Below are positions 9,222-16,330 of a stretch of DNA of 64,000 nucleotides, in pieces. Source of the DNA: Saccharothrix violaceirubra (GTDB lineage: Bacteria; Actinomycetota; Actinomycetes; Mycobacteriales; Pseudonocardiaceae). The translations under genes were made by a program, and so were the position numbers. The notes beneath the pieces are model-generated. The model worked only from the letters and a program-made list of their open reading frames with translations. It was not told where the DNA came from and did no database searches. Where the stretch lies: positions 3,906,001 through 3,970,000 of the forward strand of contig NZ_JACHJS010000001.1 of assembly GCF_014203755.1 (NCBI RefSeq), given 5' to 3'. Each line of letters begins with the position of its first letter. Positions within the stretch are counted from its first letter, which is position 1.

Positions 9222-9765
9222 TCACCACTCCGGAAGCCGATCGCCCGCACCCGGATACCGGCCCTGCTCCAATCGGAAGACATAGGCCCGCAGATCGGTG
9301 TCCGGACCACCCGCCGAATAGGCGAGGAAATCACGTCCGCCGGCCGCCGTCTCCAGCGTGGACTCGTGGGACTCCGCCGGCCACGTCCCGATCGGTTCCC
9401 CGATGTGCGCCGCGACCACGGCCCGTCCGTCCCACCAGGCGACAAAGGCGTCCGGCGTCCACCGCGCGTCGCCGTCGTAGGCGTACTCGTCCCACCTCGC
9501 ACGCCGCAGCCTCCACCACGCGGTCCACCTCGTCGCGGGTCCGGGGCTGCCGGTGGACGAACTCGTTCGGAAACTCGCCGCCGTAGAGGACGTGGCGCGG
9601 CGCGGACAGCCGCCCGGTCCGGCAGGTGTCGGTCTCGCCCGGGTAGAACGGGCCGGGCACGTTCAGCCAGTGCTCGCGCGCCCACCGCTCGCCGTTGTCG
9701 GGTGCGAACACCGAGGAATCGACGTAGGAGATGGGGTCCGTGGTCCAGTCGTTCACGAGATCCAT
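9222..9765 (-). pseudogene. Frameshifted hypothetical gene
   Basis: The first part ('MDLVNDWTTDPISYVDSSVF' to about 9495) and the second part ('DARWTPDAFVAWW...HIGEPIGTWPAE') read as one protein of about 180 residues if one base is removed from the CCC run at 9491-9493. Without that correction the first frame drifts into Arg-rich nonsense. This is either a genuine single-base insertion or a sequencing indel. The protein is of unknown function and looks cytoplasmic. It diverges from the acetyltransferase at 9791. Confidence 0.65.
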
Positions 9766-9790
9766 GATCCACGTCCGCTACCCTGGCGCG

Positions 9791-10585
9791 ATGACCGCGG
9801 ACTCGATCGAATCGGCGGAACAGCTCGCCGACGCCTGGCGACTGCTGGTGCTCGACCGCGAACCCGACGCCGACGTGCGCGACCTCCCCGGCGTCGCCGT
9901 GCGCTGGGCCGACGGCCTGTTCCCGTTCTGGAACTGCGTGACCCTGACCGAGGCCGACGTGGACGCCGACCTGCTCGGACACCGGTTGGCCGCGGCGGCG
10001 GACGTCATGCGCGCGAAGCGCGGGTCCGGTTTCCTGTGGCTCTTCGAAGACCTGTTGGCCGACGACGCCCGCGCGGCGCTGGACGCCGCCGCCGACCGGG
10101 CCGGGTTCGAGTACTCCTTCCCCGGCACGGGCATGGCCGGCGACCTGCTCCCGCTCGCCGAGCCCGAGCACCCCGACCTGACGTTCGTGCGCGTGACCAC
10201 CGACGAACACCTCGACGCCTACGCGGACCTCAACGCCCGTGCCTACGGCTTCACCCGGGAACAGGGCCGTGCCGCGTTCGCCGGTTCCGCGCTGTGGAAG
10301 AACGACGTCCACGCCTACCTGGGCCTGCTCGACGGCGTTCCCGTGACGTGCGCGGGCAGCGTCGCGGTGGCCGGGCGGCTGTTCGTCGTGCTCGTGGCCA
10401 CCGACCCGGACCGGGAACGCCGGGGTTTCGGCGCGGCCGTGACGCGCAAGGTCCTGCACGAAGGCGGCCGGGCGACCGGCCTGACCCGCGCCACGCTGCA
10501 CGCGACGGCGGCCGGTGCGCCCGTCTACCGCCGGATCGGTTTCCGGCCGAACTCAGCGATCCGCTTCTACCGGCTCAAGGACTGA
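9791..10585 (+). CDS. GNAT-family N-acetyltransferase
   Basis: A 264-residue protein with a C-terminal GNAT domain. The acetyl-CoA pyrophosphate-binding pattern is visible in 'LVATDPDRERRGFGAAVTRK' (R/Q-x-x-G-x-G type), followed by 'LHATAAGAPVYRRIGFRPN', the usual last strand of the fold. The first 130 residues form a second, more degenerate half. It transfers an acetyl group from acetyl-CoA to an unknown amine. The ATG at 9791 was chosen because upstream in-frame codons overlap the divergent gene. The 3' end overlaps the convergent protease gene by 33 bases. Confidence 0.8.
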   Translation: MTADSIESAEQLADAWRLLVLDREPDADVRDLPGVAVRWADGLFPFWNCVTLTEADVDADLLGHRLAAAADVMRAKRGSGFLWLFEDLLADDARAALDAAADRAGFEYSFPGTGMAGDLLPLAEPEHPDLTFVRVTTDEHLDAYADLNARAYGFTREQGRAAFAGSALWKNDVHAYLGLLDGVPVTCAGSVAVAGRLFVVLVATDPDRERRGFGAAVTRKVLHEGGRATGLTRATLHATAAGAPVYRRIGFRPNSAIRFYRLKD

Positions 10586-12475
10586 CCGGGGCACGACACG
10601 TACGCGCGGATCGGGACGACTCACGGGCACCGTGACGGCGGCCAGGGCAAGCAGCCCGATCATCAGCAGGTTGAGGGCGGGCAGGAGGGAGAACCGCAGC
10701 GCGTCGTCCACGGCGAACCCGAGGACGACGGCCAGGCCCGCGGCCACGAGCACCGTGACGCCCCAGGCCGCGGCCATCGCCAACCCGAAGTCCACCCGCA
10801 GGACCAGGGCGAGGACCGCCGCGGCGACACCCGCGCCGGCCGCGATCGTGCAGTCCGTGACGATCCGTTCCGTCGTGAGTTCCCCGACCAGCGGATCGGT
10901 GGACAGCAGGCTCGTCACCACGACCGCGGCGGCCAGGCCGACCGTGACGACCGCCGCCACCGGTCGACCCGGGCACCGCCAGATCGCGACGACCGCGATC
11001 GAGCCCTGTCCGACGAGCATCGCCCACGACGGCATGTCCGCGGCGACGGCCAGTCCGACCAGCGGTCCGCCTTCGCCGATCACGGTCGCGATCACGTCGA
11101 TCGGCGCGATCGCGCCGACCCACACCGCGGCGGCCGTCACGCTCGCCCACCACCGCGCGGCGGGCGGAGCGTTCCCGATCAACGCCCCGAGCGTGCCGGT
11201 GAGCGCGCCGGCACCGGCGACCATCAGCGCGGTCAGCCACCAGGTGTTCAGGAAGTACGGAAGATCGCCGACGAGCATCGTCAACGCGGTCGGCGCCAGA
11301 AGCAGCCCCACCAGGACACCCGCGGCCAACCCGAGCACGGCCGCCATCCGACGCCACCACGGCAGGAACGCCGGTGTCTCCCAGGAGAGCGCTCCCCAGG
11401 CGACCCCGAGCACCACGCCCGGCACCAAGGCCGCGACGAGGCTGCCCCACCCCCCAAGCTCCAGACCCGGCAGGACGGGGCGAAGGAACCACGTGGTCGT
11501 CGCCATCATGCAGGTGGCCAACGCACCGATCGCCAGGCCGTCGATCCAGCGCGTGGGCACCGCGACCCCGGCCTCGACCACCGCGAGCCTGCGGTCGATC
11601 GACGGGTGGAGCGCCGCCCACCGCCGCGCCCCCGACGTCCGGTCCTCCCCGGCACCGCGGGCCAGCAGACCGCACAACGCCGCCCGCTCGGCCGCGCCGC
11701 CCGCGGCGCGCAGGTCCGCCGCGTGCTCACGGGACCGCAACACGCTTCGCGCCACCACCCACAACAGCGTCAGCAGCAGCGCGGAGCACACCACCCGGAG
11801 AACCCAGTCGCCCGAGTCCGGCGTGGGGTCGTCGTCCTCGAGCACCCGCACCGCGACGGGCGCGGCGAACAGCACCGGCGCCGCCCACCACACCCCGCGC
11901 GTCAGCCACACCCGTCGCACGTCGCCGGCCACCACGTGGGCGCACTCGTGCCGTAGCAGGGCCAGTGCCTGGTCGTCGGGCAGGGTCACGACCGCCCGGG
12001 GCAGGACGATCCGCACGCGACCGCCGGTCCGCACCGTGAACGCCTCGCGGCAGTCGGCGGCGATCATCACCACCGGAAGGACGCTGCCGCCCAGGGACCG
12101 CACGGCGCCGGCGGCGGCGCTCTGCCACCGCTCCCCCGCCACCCGCATCCGTCCCGCGCGACGGTAAAGCCGTCGGGGAAGCAGTCGGAGCAGGACGACA
12201 CCGCCGACCACCGCGACGGCACCGGCGGCCACGACGAAGCCCGCCTTGCCCAGTTCGACGGGAATCCGACAGTGGGCGAAGAACCGGGAACGCTCGAAGA
12301 CGTCGTCCGGCGCCGCGGCCCGCGCCTGGGCCATGCAGGCCTTCAACGCGGCGCCGTACTCCTCTTCGCACAACACGAAGTACACGAGTTCACCGGCCGC
12401 GCAGGCCGCCAGCACGGGAACAAGGATCAACAGCGCGTAGCGTCCCCACGCCGCGTCGGGTCGCGGGCGGTTCAC
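10553..12475 (-). CDS. M48-like integral membrane metalloprotease
   Basis: A 640-residue polytopic membrane protein. The zinc motif HECAH is at residues 176-180 and a downstream 'SREHAAD' at about 255 supplies the third ligand glutamate, the M48 (HtpX/BlaR-like) arrangement. Two helices precede the catalytic domain and about ten hydrophobic segments fill residues 300-620. It would cleave membrane or membrane-associated proteins with its active site near the cytoplasmic face. The GTG start overlaps the TGA of the upstream gene (GTGA), so it is made together with the 163-residue partner. Confidence 0.78.
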   Translation of the reverse strand: MNRPRPDAAWGRYALLILVPVLAACAAGELVYFVLCEEEYGAALKACMAQARAAAPDDVFERSRFFAHCRIPVELGKAGFVVAAGAVAVVGGVVLLRLLPRRLYRRAGRMRVAGERWQSAAAGAVRSLGGSVLPVVMIAADCREAFTVRTGGRVRIVLPRAVVTLPDDQALALLRHECAHVVAGDVRRVWLTRGVWWAAPVLFAAPVAVRVLEDDDPTPDSGDWVLRVVCSALLLTLLWVVARSVLRSREHAADLRAAGGAAERAALCGLLARGAGEDRTSGARRWAALHPSIDRRLAVVEAGVAVPTRWIDGLAIGALATCMMATTTWFLRPVLPGLELGGWGSLVAALVPGVVLGVAWGALSWETPAFLPWWRRMAAVLGLAAGVLVGLLLAPTALTMLVGDLPYFLNTWWLTALMVAGAGALTGTLGALIGNAPPAARWWASVTAAAVWVGAIAPIDVIATVIGEGGPLVGLAVAADMPSWAMLVGQGSIAVVAIWRCPGRPVAAVVTVGLAAAVVVTSLLSTDPLVGELTTERIVTDCTIAAGAGVAAAVLALVLRVDFGLAMAAAWGVTVLVAAGLAVVLGFAVDDALRFSLLPALNLLMIGLLALAAVTVPVSRPDPRVRVVPRSVLEPVEADR

Positions 12476-12963
12476 CCCGCTGTCCCGATGTCGTGGCCCA
12501 ACGCCTCGACCACGACGTGCCGCGCGACGTCCTCGGCGACGGTCTGTTCGGCGCCCTGCCCGACCAGGTGCACGACGACCAACACCCGGACCTGCTCGGC
12601 CTCGGCGGCGTCCACGGCCTCCGGCGCCCGCCCCTCCCGCCGCCGCACGATGGCCCGCCGGACCCGGTCACGCACCGCACCGTAGGCGTCTTCCACGACC
12701 TTCTCGGCGACCATTCCGCCCAGGAATCCCACGGCCGAAAGGACGTAGGGCGTGACGGAGACCAGGTCGATCCCGATTCCCACGGGAGCACCGAGCCGTA
12801 CCCCGCGCACCGTCCGCTCCGGGTCGAGCACGAAATCGTCGAGCGTGTCGTCGAAGATCTCCGACTCACGCGGGTACCGGGCGTCGACGACCGCACGCGC
12901 GATTTCCACGTCGCCCTCCGCGAACTCGAACCCCGAGACTTCCCGCCCCATCGGCGCGACCAC
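12472..12963 (-). CDS. Hypothetical protein coupled to the M48-like protease
   Basis: A 163-residue protein of unknown function. It is acidic at the start, has a central hydrophobic stretch ('VSVTPYVLSAVGFLGGMVAE') and then charged helices including an Arg-rich segment. No known domain is recognised. Its stop codon overlaps the start of the membrane protease gene, which implies equal-level production and possibly a regulatory or chaperone role for that protease. Confidence 0.65.
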   Translation of the reverse strand: MVAPMGREVSGFEFAEGDVEIARAVVDARYPRESEIFDDTLDDFVLDPERTVRGVRLGAPVGIGIDLVSVTPYVLSAVGFLGGMVAEKVVEDAYGAVRDRVRRAIVRRREGRAPEAVDAAEAEQVRVLVVVHLVGQGAEQTVAEDVARHVVVEALGHDIGTAG

Positions 12964-13147
12964 CCTTCGTCCGCGTCATGTCGGGTCGTACAACGGACCC
13001 GAAGGCGCCGACGTTAGACCTGTTACGCACCAACGGAAACGCGTCGGATCCCGCACACCACCCCACACCGGATGACCGTTGACAACCACCCGATCACCAT
13101 GCGCTTTTCCCCGTGAGGTGTATTTCCCGGTCTCCGACAACGGCACG

Positions 13148-13546
13148 TCACCTACCGGGAGCCGTTCCGCCGCACCGCCTCCAACGCCACCCGCCACGGG
13201 TAGGAGGCCATGACCTCGCCGCCCGGGCGAGGAGGGTGCGGCACGAAACCGCTTCCTCGTCGTACTCGTCATCCTGGTGTCCCCTGGACGCCGTGCTCCT
13301 GATCTTCGACGCCCGGGAGGTACCGGCCGCGTCCACTTCGGACAGATGCCCGAGGTTTGGCCCAAGTACCCCAAAGAACTCCGGCAGTCGCAGCAGGTCG
13401 ATCAGGCCGCTGAAGCCGACACGTGCGATCACGTCGGCCGGCACACCACAGTCGATGGACACCGCGCCCCGGTGGAAGCCCATCTCCGCGCAGTACTCCC
13501 CGAATTCCTCCCTGGAGGGTTCCCGCTTCCGACCCTTGCGTTTCAC
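13148..13546 (-). CDS. Possible small hypothetical protein
   Basis: The first about 75 codons from the GTG at 13546 read like a real protein ('REEFGEYCAEMGFHRGAVSI', 'DVIARVGFSGLIDLLRLPEF'). The last 40 are Arg/Trp-rich and look non-coding, so the gene may be decayed or shorter. It diverges from the XRE-type regulator at 13675. No family is recognised. Confidence 0.35.
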   Translation of the reverse strand: MKRKGRKREPSREEFGEYCAEMGFHRGAVSIDCGVPADVIARVGFSGLIDLLRLPEFFGVLGPNLGHLSEVDAAGTSRASKIRSTASRGHQDDEYDEEAVSCRTLLARAARSWPPTRGGWRWRRCGGTAPGR

Positions 13547-13674
13547 ATGCGCGCGATACCGGGCAGTCCTGCTCCGACCGTGCGGCGGTTCTGTGGCAGA
13601 CGTGTTGCACTTCCCACGCCGACCTGCGAAAACGCGGCTTTTGCAGCTTCGGCACACGATGAGACACTGAGGAC

Positions 13675-14086
13675 ATGGCGGAACGACGGACGGAGTTGAC
13701 CGACGCGCGGCGGATGGTGGGTCACACGCAGGAGAGTTTGGCCGAAGAGTTGCACGTCGAGCGGACCACTGCGCATCGGTGGGAGTCCGGCACGCCGCGA
13801 CCGCTACCCTACCTCTGGCCGAAGTTGGCGAAGTTGCTCGGTAGAACACCTACTGAACTGCGCGATCTCCCGAACGGCACAAAGCCGACACCCGCGAGCA
13901 GTGACGTCGACCGTCGAAGCGCACTTTCATCCGGCGTGAGCATGGGAGTACTCCTGGCGCTCGGGGAGCGGACCTCGGGAACTCGCCCGGAGTGCCCGCT
14001 ACCTGCAACCGTGGCAGTCACATGCGGGCGTTGACGAATTCTTGGAAGCCGTAGCAGCCGAAGGAGATGCCGAGTGGGTGCGCTGA
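13675..14086 (+). pseudogene. XRE-type helix-turn-helix regulator, probable frameshift near 13970
   Basis: The N-terminal 60 residues form a Cro/C1-type helix-turn-helix ('ARRMVGHTQESLAEELHVER', 'TTAHRWESGTPRPLP'). The original frame ends at 14034. Shifting by +1 at about 13965-13975 gives a smooth, non-Arg-rich continuation ('RELARSARYLQPWQSHAG', 'DEFLEAVAAEGDAEWVR') ending with TGA at 14084-14086. That end would overlap the GTG start of the reductase gene, as expected for a coupled pair. I therefore read this as one regulator gene broken by one frameshift. It could still yield a truncated DNA-binding protein. Confidence 0.6.
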
Positions 14087-14811
14087 GTGTCGACGACCTG
14101 GTTGGCCGCGATGAATGGGAGGCCGTCAACCGGCAGCAGCAACGCCCGTTCGTCGTGTACAAGTTCGCGGCCACGCTCGACGGCCGAATCGCCGCCGAAG
14201 ATGGCACGAGTCAGTGGATCACCAGCCCCGAAAGCCGGGCCGAAGTGCACCTGCTACGCGCCGGATGCCAGGCGACCGTGGTCGGCTCGGGAACGCAACA
14301 GGCCGACAACCCGAATCTTGCCGTTCGCGGCGACGACGACCCACGCCTTGATCTCTCGATTGTCACGAACCCCGATCGCCAGCCGTTGCGCGTCGTGATC
14401 GACAGCAACGCGAAAACACCTGTCGACGCCAAGGTGTGCGACGACGCCGCACCTACCCTGATCGTGGTGGCCGACGATGCCGACTCATCGCACCTCGACG
14501 ACGTCGTCGACGTCCTCCGCGTCAAGCGGACCGGACGAGGCCTCGACCTGGACGCAGTACTGCAAGGGTTGTTCGCGCGAGGAATTCAGGGCGTTTTCCT
14601 GGAAGGCGGGCCGACGCTGGCCGGAAGCTTCATCGCACGCGGACTGGTCGACCGTGTCGTGAACTACATCGCTCCCGCATTGCTCGGTTCAGGCAAGAGC
14701 GGACTGGAGGACGCGGGCATCCGCAGCATGTCAGGAATCCTTCGCCTTGCATTGATCGACGTCGCCCGCAGCGGACCGGATGTGCGGGTGGTCGCGCGGC
14801 CGGTGAGGTAG
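14074..14811 (+). CDS. RibD C-terminal domain (pyrimidine/dihydrofolate-type) reductase
   Basis: A 245-residue stand-alone RibD-C/dihydrofolate-reductase-fold protein. Family signatures are 'RPFVVYKFAATLDGRIA', 'GTSQWITSPESRAEVHLLRA' and 'GIQGVFLEGGPTLAGSFIA'. Known members reduce 5-amino-6-ribosylaminouracil phosphate with NADPH in riboflavin synthesis, but stand-alone copies may act on other pyrimidine-like substrates. AAGGAG at 14061-14066 fits the GTG start. It is coupled to the upstream XRE gene, so the pair probably forms a regulated two-gene operon. A hairpin follows the stop. Confidence 0.82.
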   Translation: MGALSVDDLVGRDEWEAVNRQQQRPFVVYKFAATLDGRIAAEDGTSQWITSPESRAEVHLLRAGCQATVVGSGTQQADNPNLAVRGDDDPRLDLSIVTNPDRQPLRVVIDSNAKTPVDAKVCDDAAPTLIVVADDADSSHLDDVVDVLRVKRTGRGLDLDAVLQGLFARGIQGVFLEGGPTLAGSFIARGLVDRVVNYIAPALLGSGKSGLEDAGIRSMSGILRLALIDVARSGPDVRVVARPVR

Positions 14812-14815
14812 CGAC

Positions 14816-14834
14816 GCCGGGGCTCGGCCCCGGC
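14816..14834 (+). terminator. Terminator hairpin after the RibD-C gene
   Basis: A perfect 8-bp stem GCCGGGGC/GCCCCGGC with a 3-nt loop begins four bases after the stop codon. Confidence 0.65.
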
Positions 14835-14853
14835 GGGTCACCCGAATATTCAT

Positions 14854-14931
14854 CCATTGTGGACTGGATACTCCGGTGGTCCGGGCCGCCGGCCCCTTCC
14901 GTGCCATGCGCCCACAATGGGGTTGACCACC
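14854..14931 (+). promoter_or_regulatory. Possible H-type pseudoknot in the leader of the 27-codon ORF
   Basis: Stem 1 pairs CCATTGTGG (14854-14862) with CCACAATGG (14912-14920), 9 bp perfect. Stem 2 pairs GGTGGTC (14875-14881), inside the loop of stem 1, with GACCACC (14925-14931), just downstream of stem 1, 7 bp perfect. The crossing arrangement is that of an H-type pseudoknot. It ends about 40 bases before the ribosome-binding site of the small ORF. A metabolite or translation switch is inference, and no known riboswitch class is claimed. Confidence 0.4.
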
Positions 14932-14981
14932 AAGCCCCCGTCGGGCCATGCTTCCCCCGTCGGAACGAACGAGGAGAAGCC

Positions 14982-15065
14982 ATGTCGGGACTGATGTGCC
15001 AGCCGGTGACGCGCAAGCGGCATCACGCTGCCATGCGCCTGCCCGACCGGGGCTCCCCATCGTGA
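14982..15065 (+). CDS. 27-residue peptide, possible leader peptide
   Basis: ATG at 14982 follows GAGGAG (14971-14976) at good spacing. The peptide is basic and contains 'VTRKRHH', then ends 12 bases before a strong hairpin with a T run. A small ORF between a structured leader and a terminator-like hairpin resembles an attenuation arrangement, with the two tRNA-like sequences as the first downstream transcript. Function is unknown. Confidence 0.45.
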   Translation: MSGLMCQPVTRKRHHAAMRLPDRGSPS

Positions 15066-15076
15066 CGTGACGACGT

Positions 15077-15124
15077 CGAGGGAGCCGCCCGCCGGGATTT
15101 CCGGCCAGGGCGGCTTCTCGTTTT
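15077..15124 (+). terminator. Hairpin plus TTTT after the small ORF
   Basis: An imperfect 13-bp stem (arms 15077-15090 and 15108-15120) is followed directly by TTTT. This is the most classical intrinsic terminator in the window. It separates the 27-codon ORF from the tRNA-like sequences. Confidence 0.6.
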
Positions 15125-15125
15125 C

Positions 15126-15244
15126 GGGCCGCCGGCTCAACGGGAGAGCAGTCGCGGTAGCACGCCCGCCCCCGCGTACGCGGACATGGGGGTGCTTCCT
15201 CCTCATTGATCAACGGGTTCGGGGTTCGACTCCCCGGCGGCCCG
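15126..15244 (+). ncRNA. tRNA-like RNA lacking a normal anticodon arm (Y-RNA-like tRNA mimic?)
   Basis: A perfect 7-bp acceptor-type stem pairs GGGCCGC (15126-15132) with GCGGCCC (15237-15243). A perfect 4-bp D stem (GCTC/GAGC) has a loop containing GGG. A perfect 5-bp T stem (CGGGG/CCCCG) has the canonical loop TTCGACT (15225-15231). Between D and T arms lie 69 nt instead of the usual 21-41. They fold into a long arm (AGCAC with GTGCT and an inner CCGCG/CGCGG hairpin) and show no anticodon arm. No CCA is encoded. This is the shape expected of a tRNA mimic of the bacterial Y-RNA kind, or of a tRNA with an insertion. It lies two bases upstream of another tRNA-like sequence. Confidence 0.5.
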
Positions 15245-15246
15245 CT

Positions 15247-15323
15247 GTGACCGAAGCCGAAGCAGACGAGGCGCCGGGTTGTGGACCCGGTCGAAGCCGG
15301 TGCGAGTCCGGTCGGTCACCCCA
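15247..15323 (+). tRNA. tRNA-His(GTG)-like cloverleaf, non-canonical loops
   Basis: A complete cloverleaf can be drawn. The 7-bp acceptor pairs GTGACCG with CGGTCAC, and the D stem is 3 bp. The 5-bp anticodon stem carries loop TTGTGGA (anticodon GTG at 15281-15283), and the 5-bp T stem has one G-U pair. The discriminator is C and CCA is encoded at 15321-15323. However, position 8 is A, the D loop lacks a GG pair in the usual place, the T loop is TGCGAGT instead of TTCRANY, and the base before the acceptor is T where tRNA-His has G(-1). I do not expect a normal decoding tRNA. It is either a decayed tRNA or a dedicated tRNA mimic. Confidence 0.5.
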
Positions 15324-15414
15324 CGCGCGTGGCCCGGCGGCCACCTGGGCGTCATATCCCCGGGATTCCTGGATCGACACCAGGACGCGCGACCGAGAAC
15401 AGAACGGGGGACCC

Positions 15415-15790
15415 GTGTCGGAGCGAACGATCATCCAGCGGACGTTGCGGGTGCCGGCGAGCACGGGGGCGGCCGGCGACGGCACGACCGCGGCCCGTCA
15501 GCTCGACGCGGCACTGCCCGACGTCGGGTTCTCGGCGTCGCGCGACCTGTTGGCACACGTCGGTGGCCCGGCCACCGGTCCCGCGTTGGACCTGGCGGCC
15601 ACGGTCGTGTCGGCCGTGCGCGAACTGGTCGGCGACCACGTGCGCCACAACGCGTACTTCATCGACTGCCCCACGACGACCCGTACCTGCGCCCGGTCCT
15701 GGAGAGTCGTGCGGTCGACGCGGCGTGGAACGCGGTGGCGGGATCGGCCGACCGGCCTCGGGCAGGCGCCCAGCCGTTCAAGGTCCGGGC
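15415..15790 (+). pseudogene. N-terminal fragment of a large gene (partner fragment near 30.3-31.0 kb)
   Basis: GTG at 15415 follows GGGGG at good spacing and opens about 86 clean codons ('RTIIQRTLRVPAST', 'AVRELVGDHVRHNAYF'). The frame then shifts at about 15672 into 'HDDPYLRPVLESRAV' and decays. I recall, without being able to check, that actinobacterial proteins starting this way are long (several hundred residues) and end in a TerD-like region. The fragment at 30340-30960 looks like that end. The tRNA-like pair immediately upstream would then be the natural neighbour of this gene. Confidence 0.55.
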
Positions 15791-16195
15791 ACGGGGGAAC
15801 CATCGGCCCTCGGCCCTGGGCCGCAGTGGTACGCCGTGGGCGTCGAAGGTGATGTGGTTGTCGGCGACGGATCCCGCGTCGGCGGTGCGGCCGTGGCACC
15901 ACGGAGATCCGTTCTCACGGAATGCGCCGGTTCTGCGGACACCCATGTCCCACGAAGAGCGCGGTTTCCGTCGAAGCGGTCGCAGGCCGCGGGAGCACGG
16001 CGTCCGAGATTGTCGGGCCCCCGATCACGGTCGGTTGCCTTCGGTCGAGACCACCGATTACTCGATCATTGAGCCTGCCGGTCTCCAGGCGGCCGGGACG
16101 GCCACGGGCGAGTGGCGGCGGGTCGCGCCCCCGCCGTGTCATGGGATGTTCCGGCCGGGCGGCGGCGCACTCGCCGCTTCGGGACGCGGATCGAT
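15791..16195. other. Decayed sequence, no gene recognised
   Basis: About 400 bases between the broken gene and the IS200/IS605 element. Open frames exist on both strands but none reads like a conserved protein. It is probably remnant sequence of the interrupted gene or older insertions. Confidence 0.4.
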
Positions 16196-16330
16196 TTGAC
16201 ATCCTCCCCGGCGTGAATGCCGGGGATTCCCACGCGGCTACGCCGCGTCCGGGGTGGTTCCTGCTTCATCACCCATCGCCACCCTGACGGATGGGCTTAC
16301 GTGGGCTCCACAGGCGTTTAGCCTCTCCGC
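16196..16330 (-). ncRNA. Probable omega (right-end) RNA of TnpB
   Basis: In IS605 elements the guide RNA of TnpB is transcribed from the 3' end of tnpB through the right end of the element. Here that region holds two GC hairpins (16206-16225 and 16232-16248). The expected guide would be the minus-strand sequence below about 16200. Placement is by analogy, and the 5' boundary is not defined. Confidence 0.35.

Noticed and set aside
14436..15065. Long plus frame ending in the 27-codon peptide
   Set aside because: Its first part is the shadow of the RibD-C gene; only the last 27 codons have their own ribosome-binding site.
15247..15323. Ordinary functional tRNA-His
   Set aside because: Non-canonical T loop and D loop, A at position 8 and no G(-1). 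Kept as tRNA-like only.
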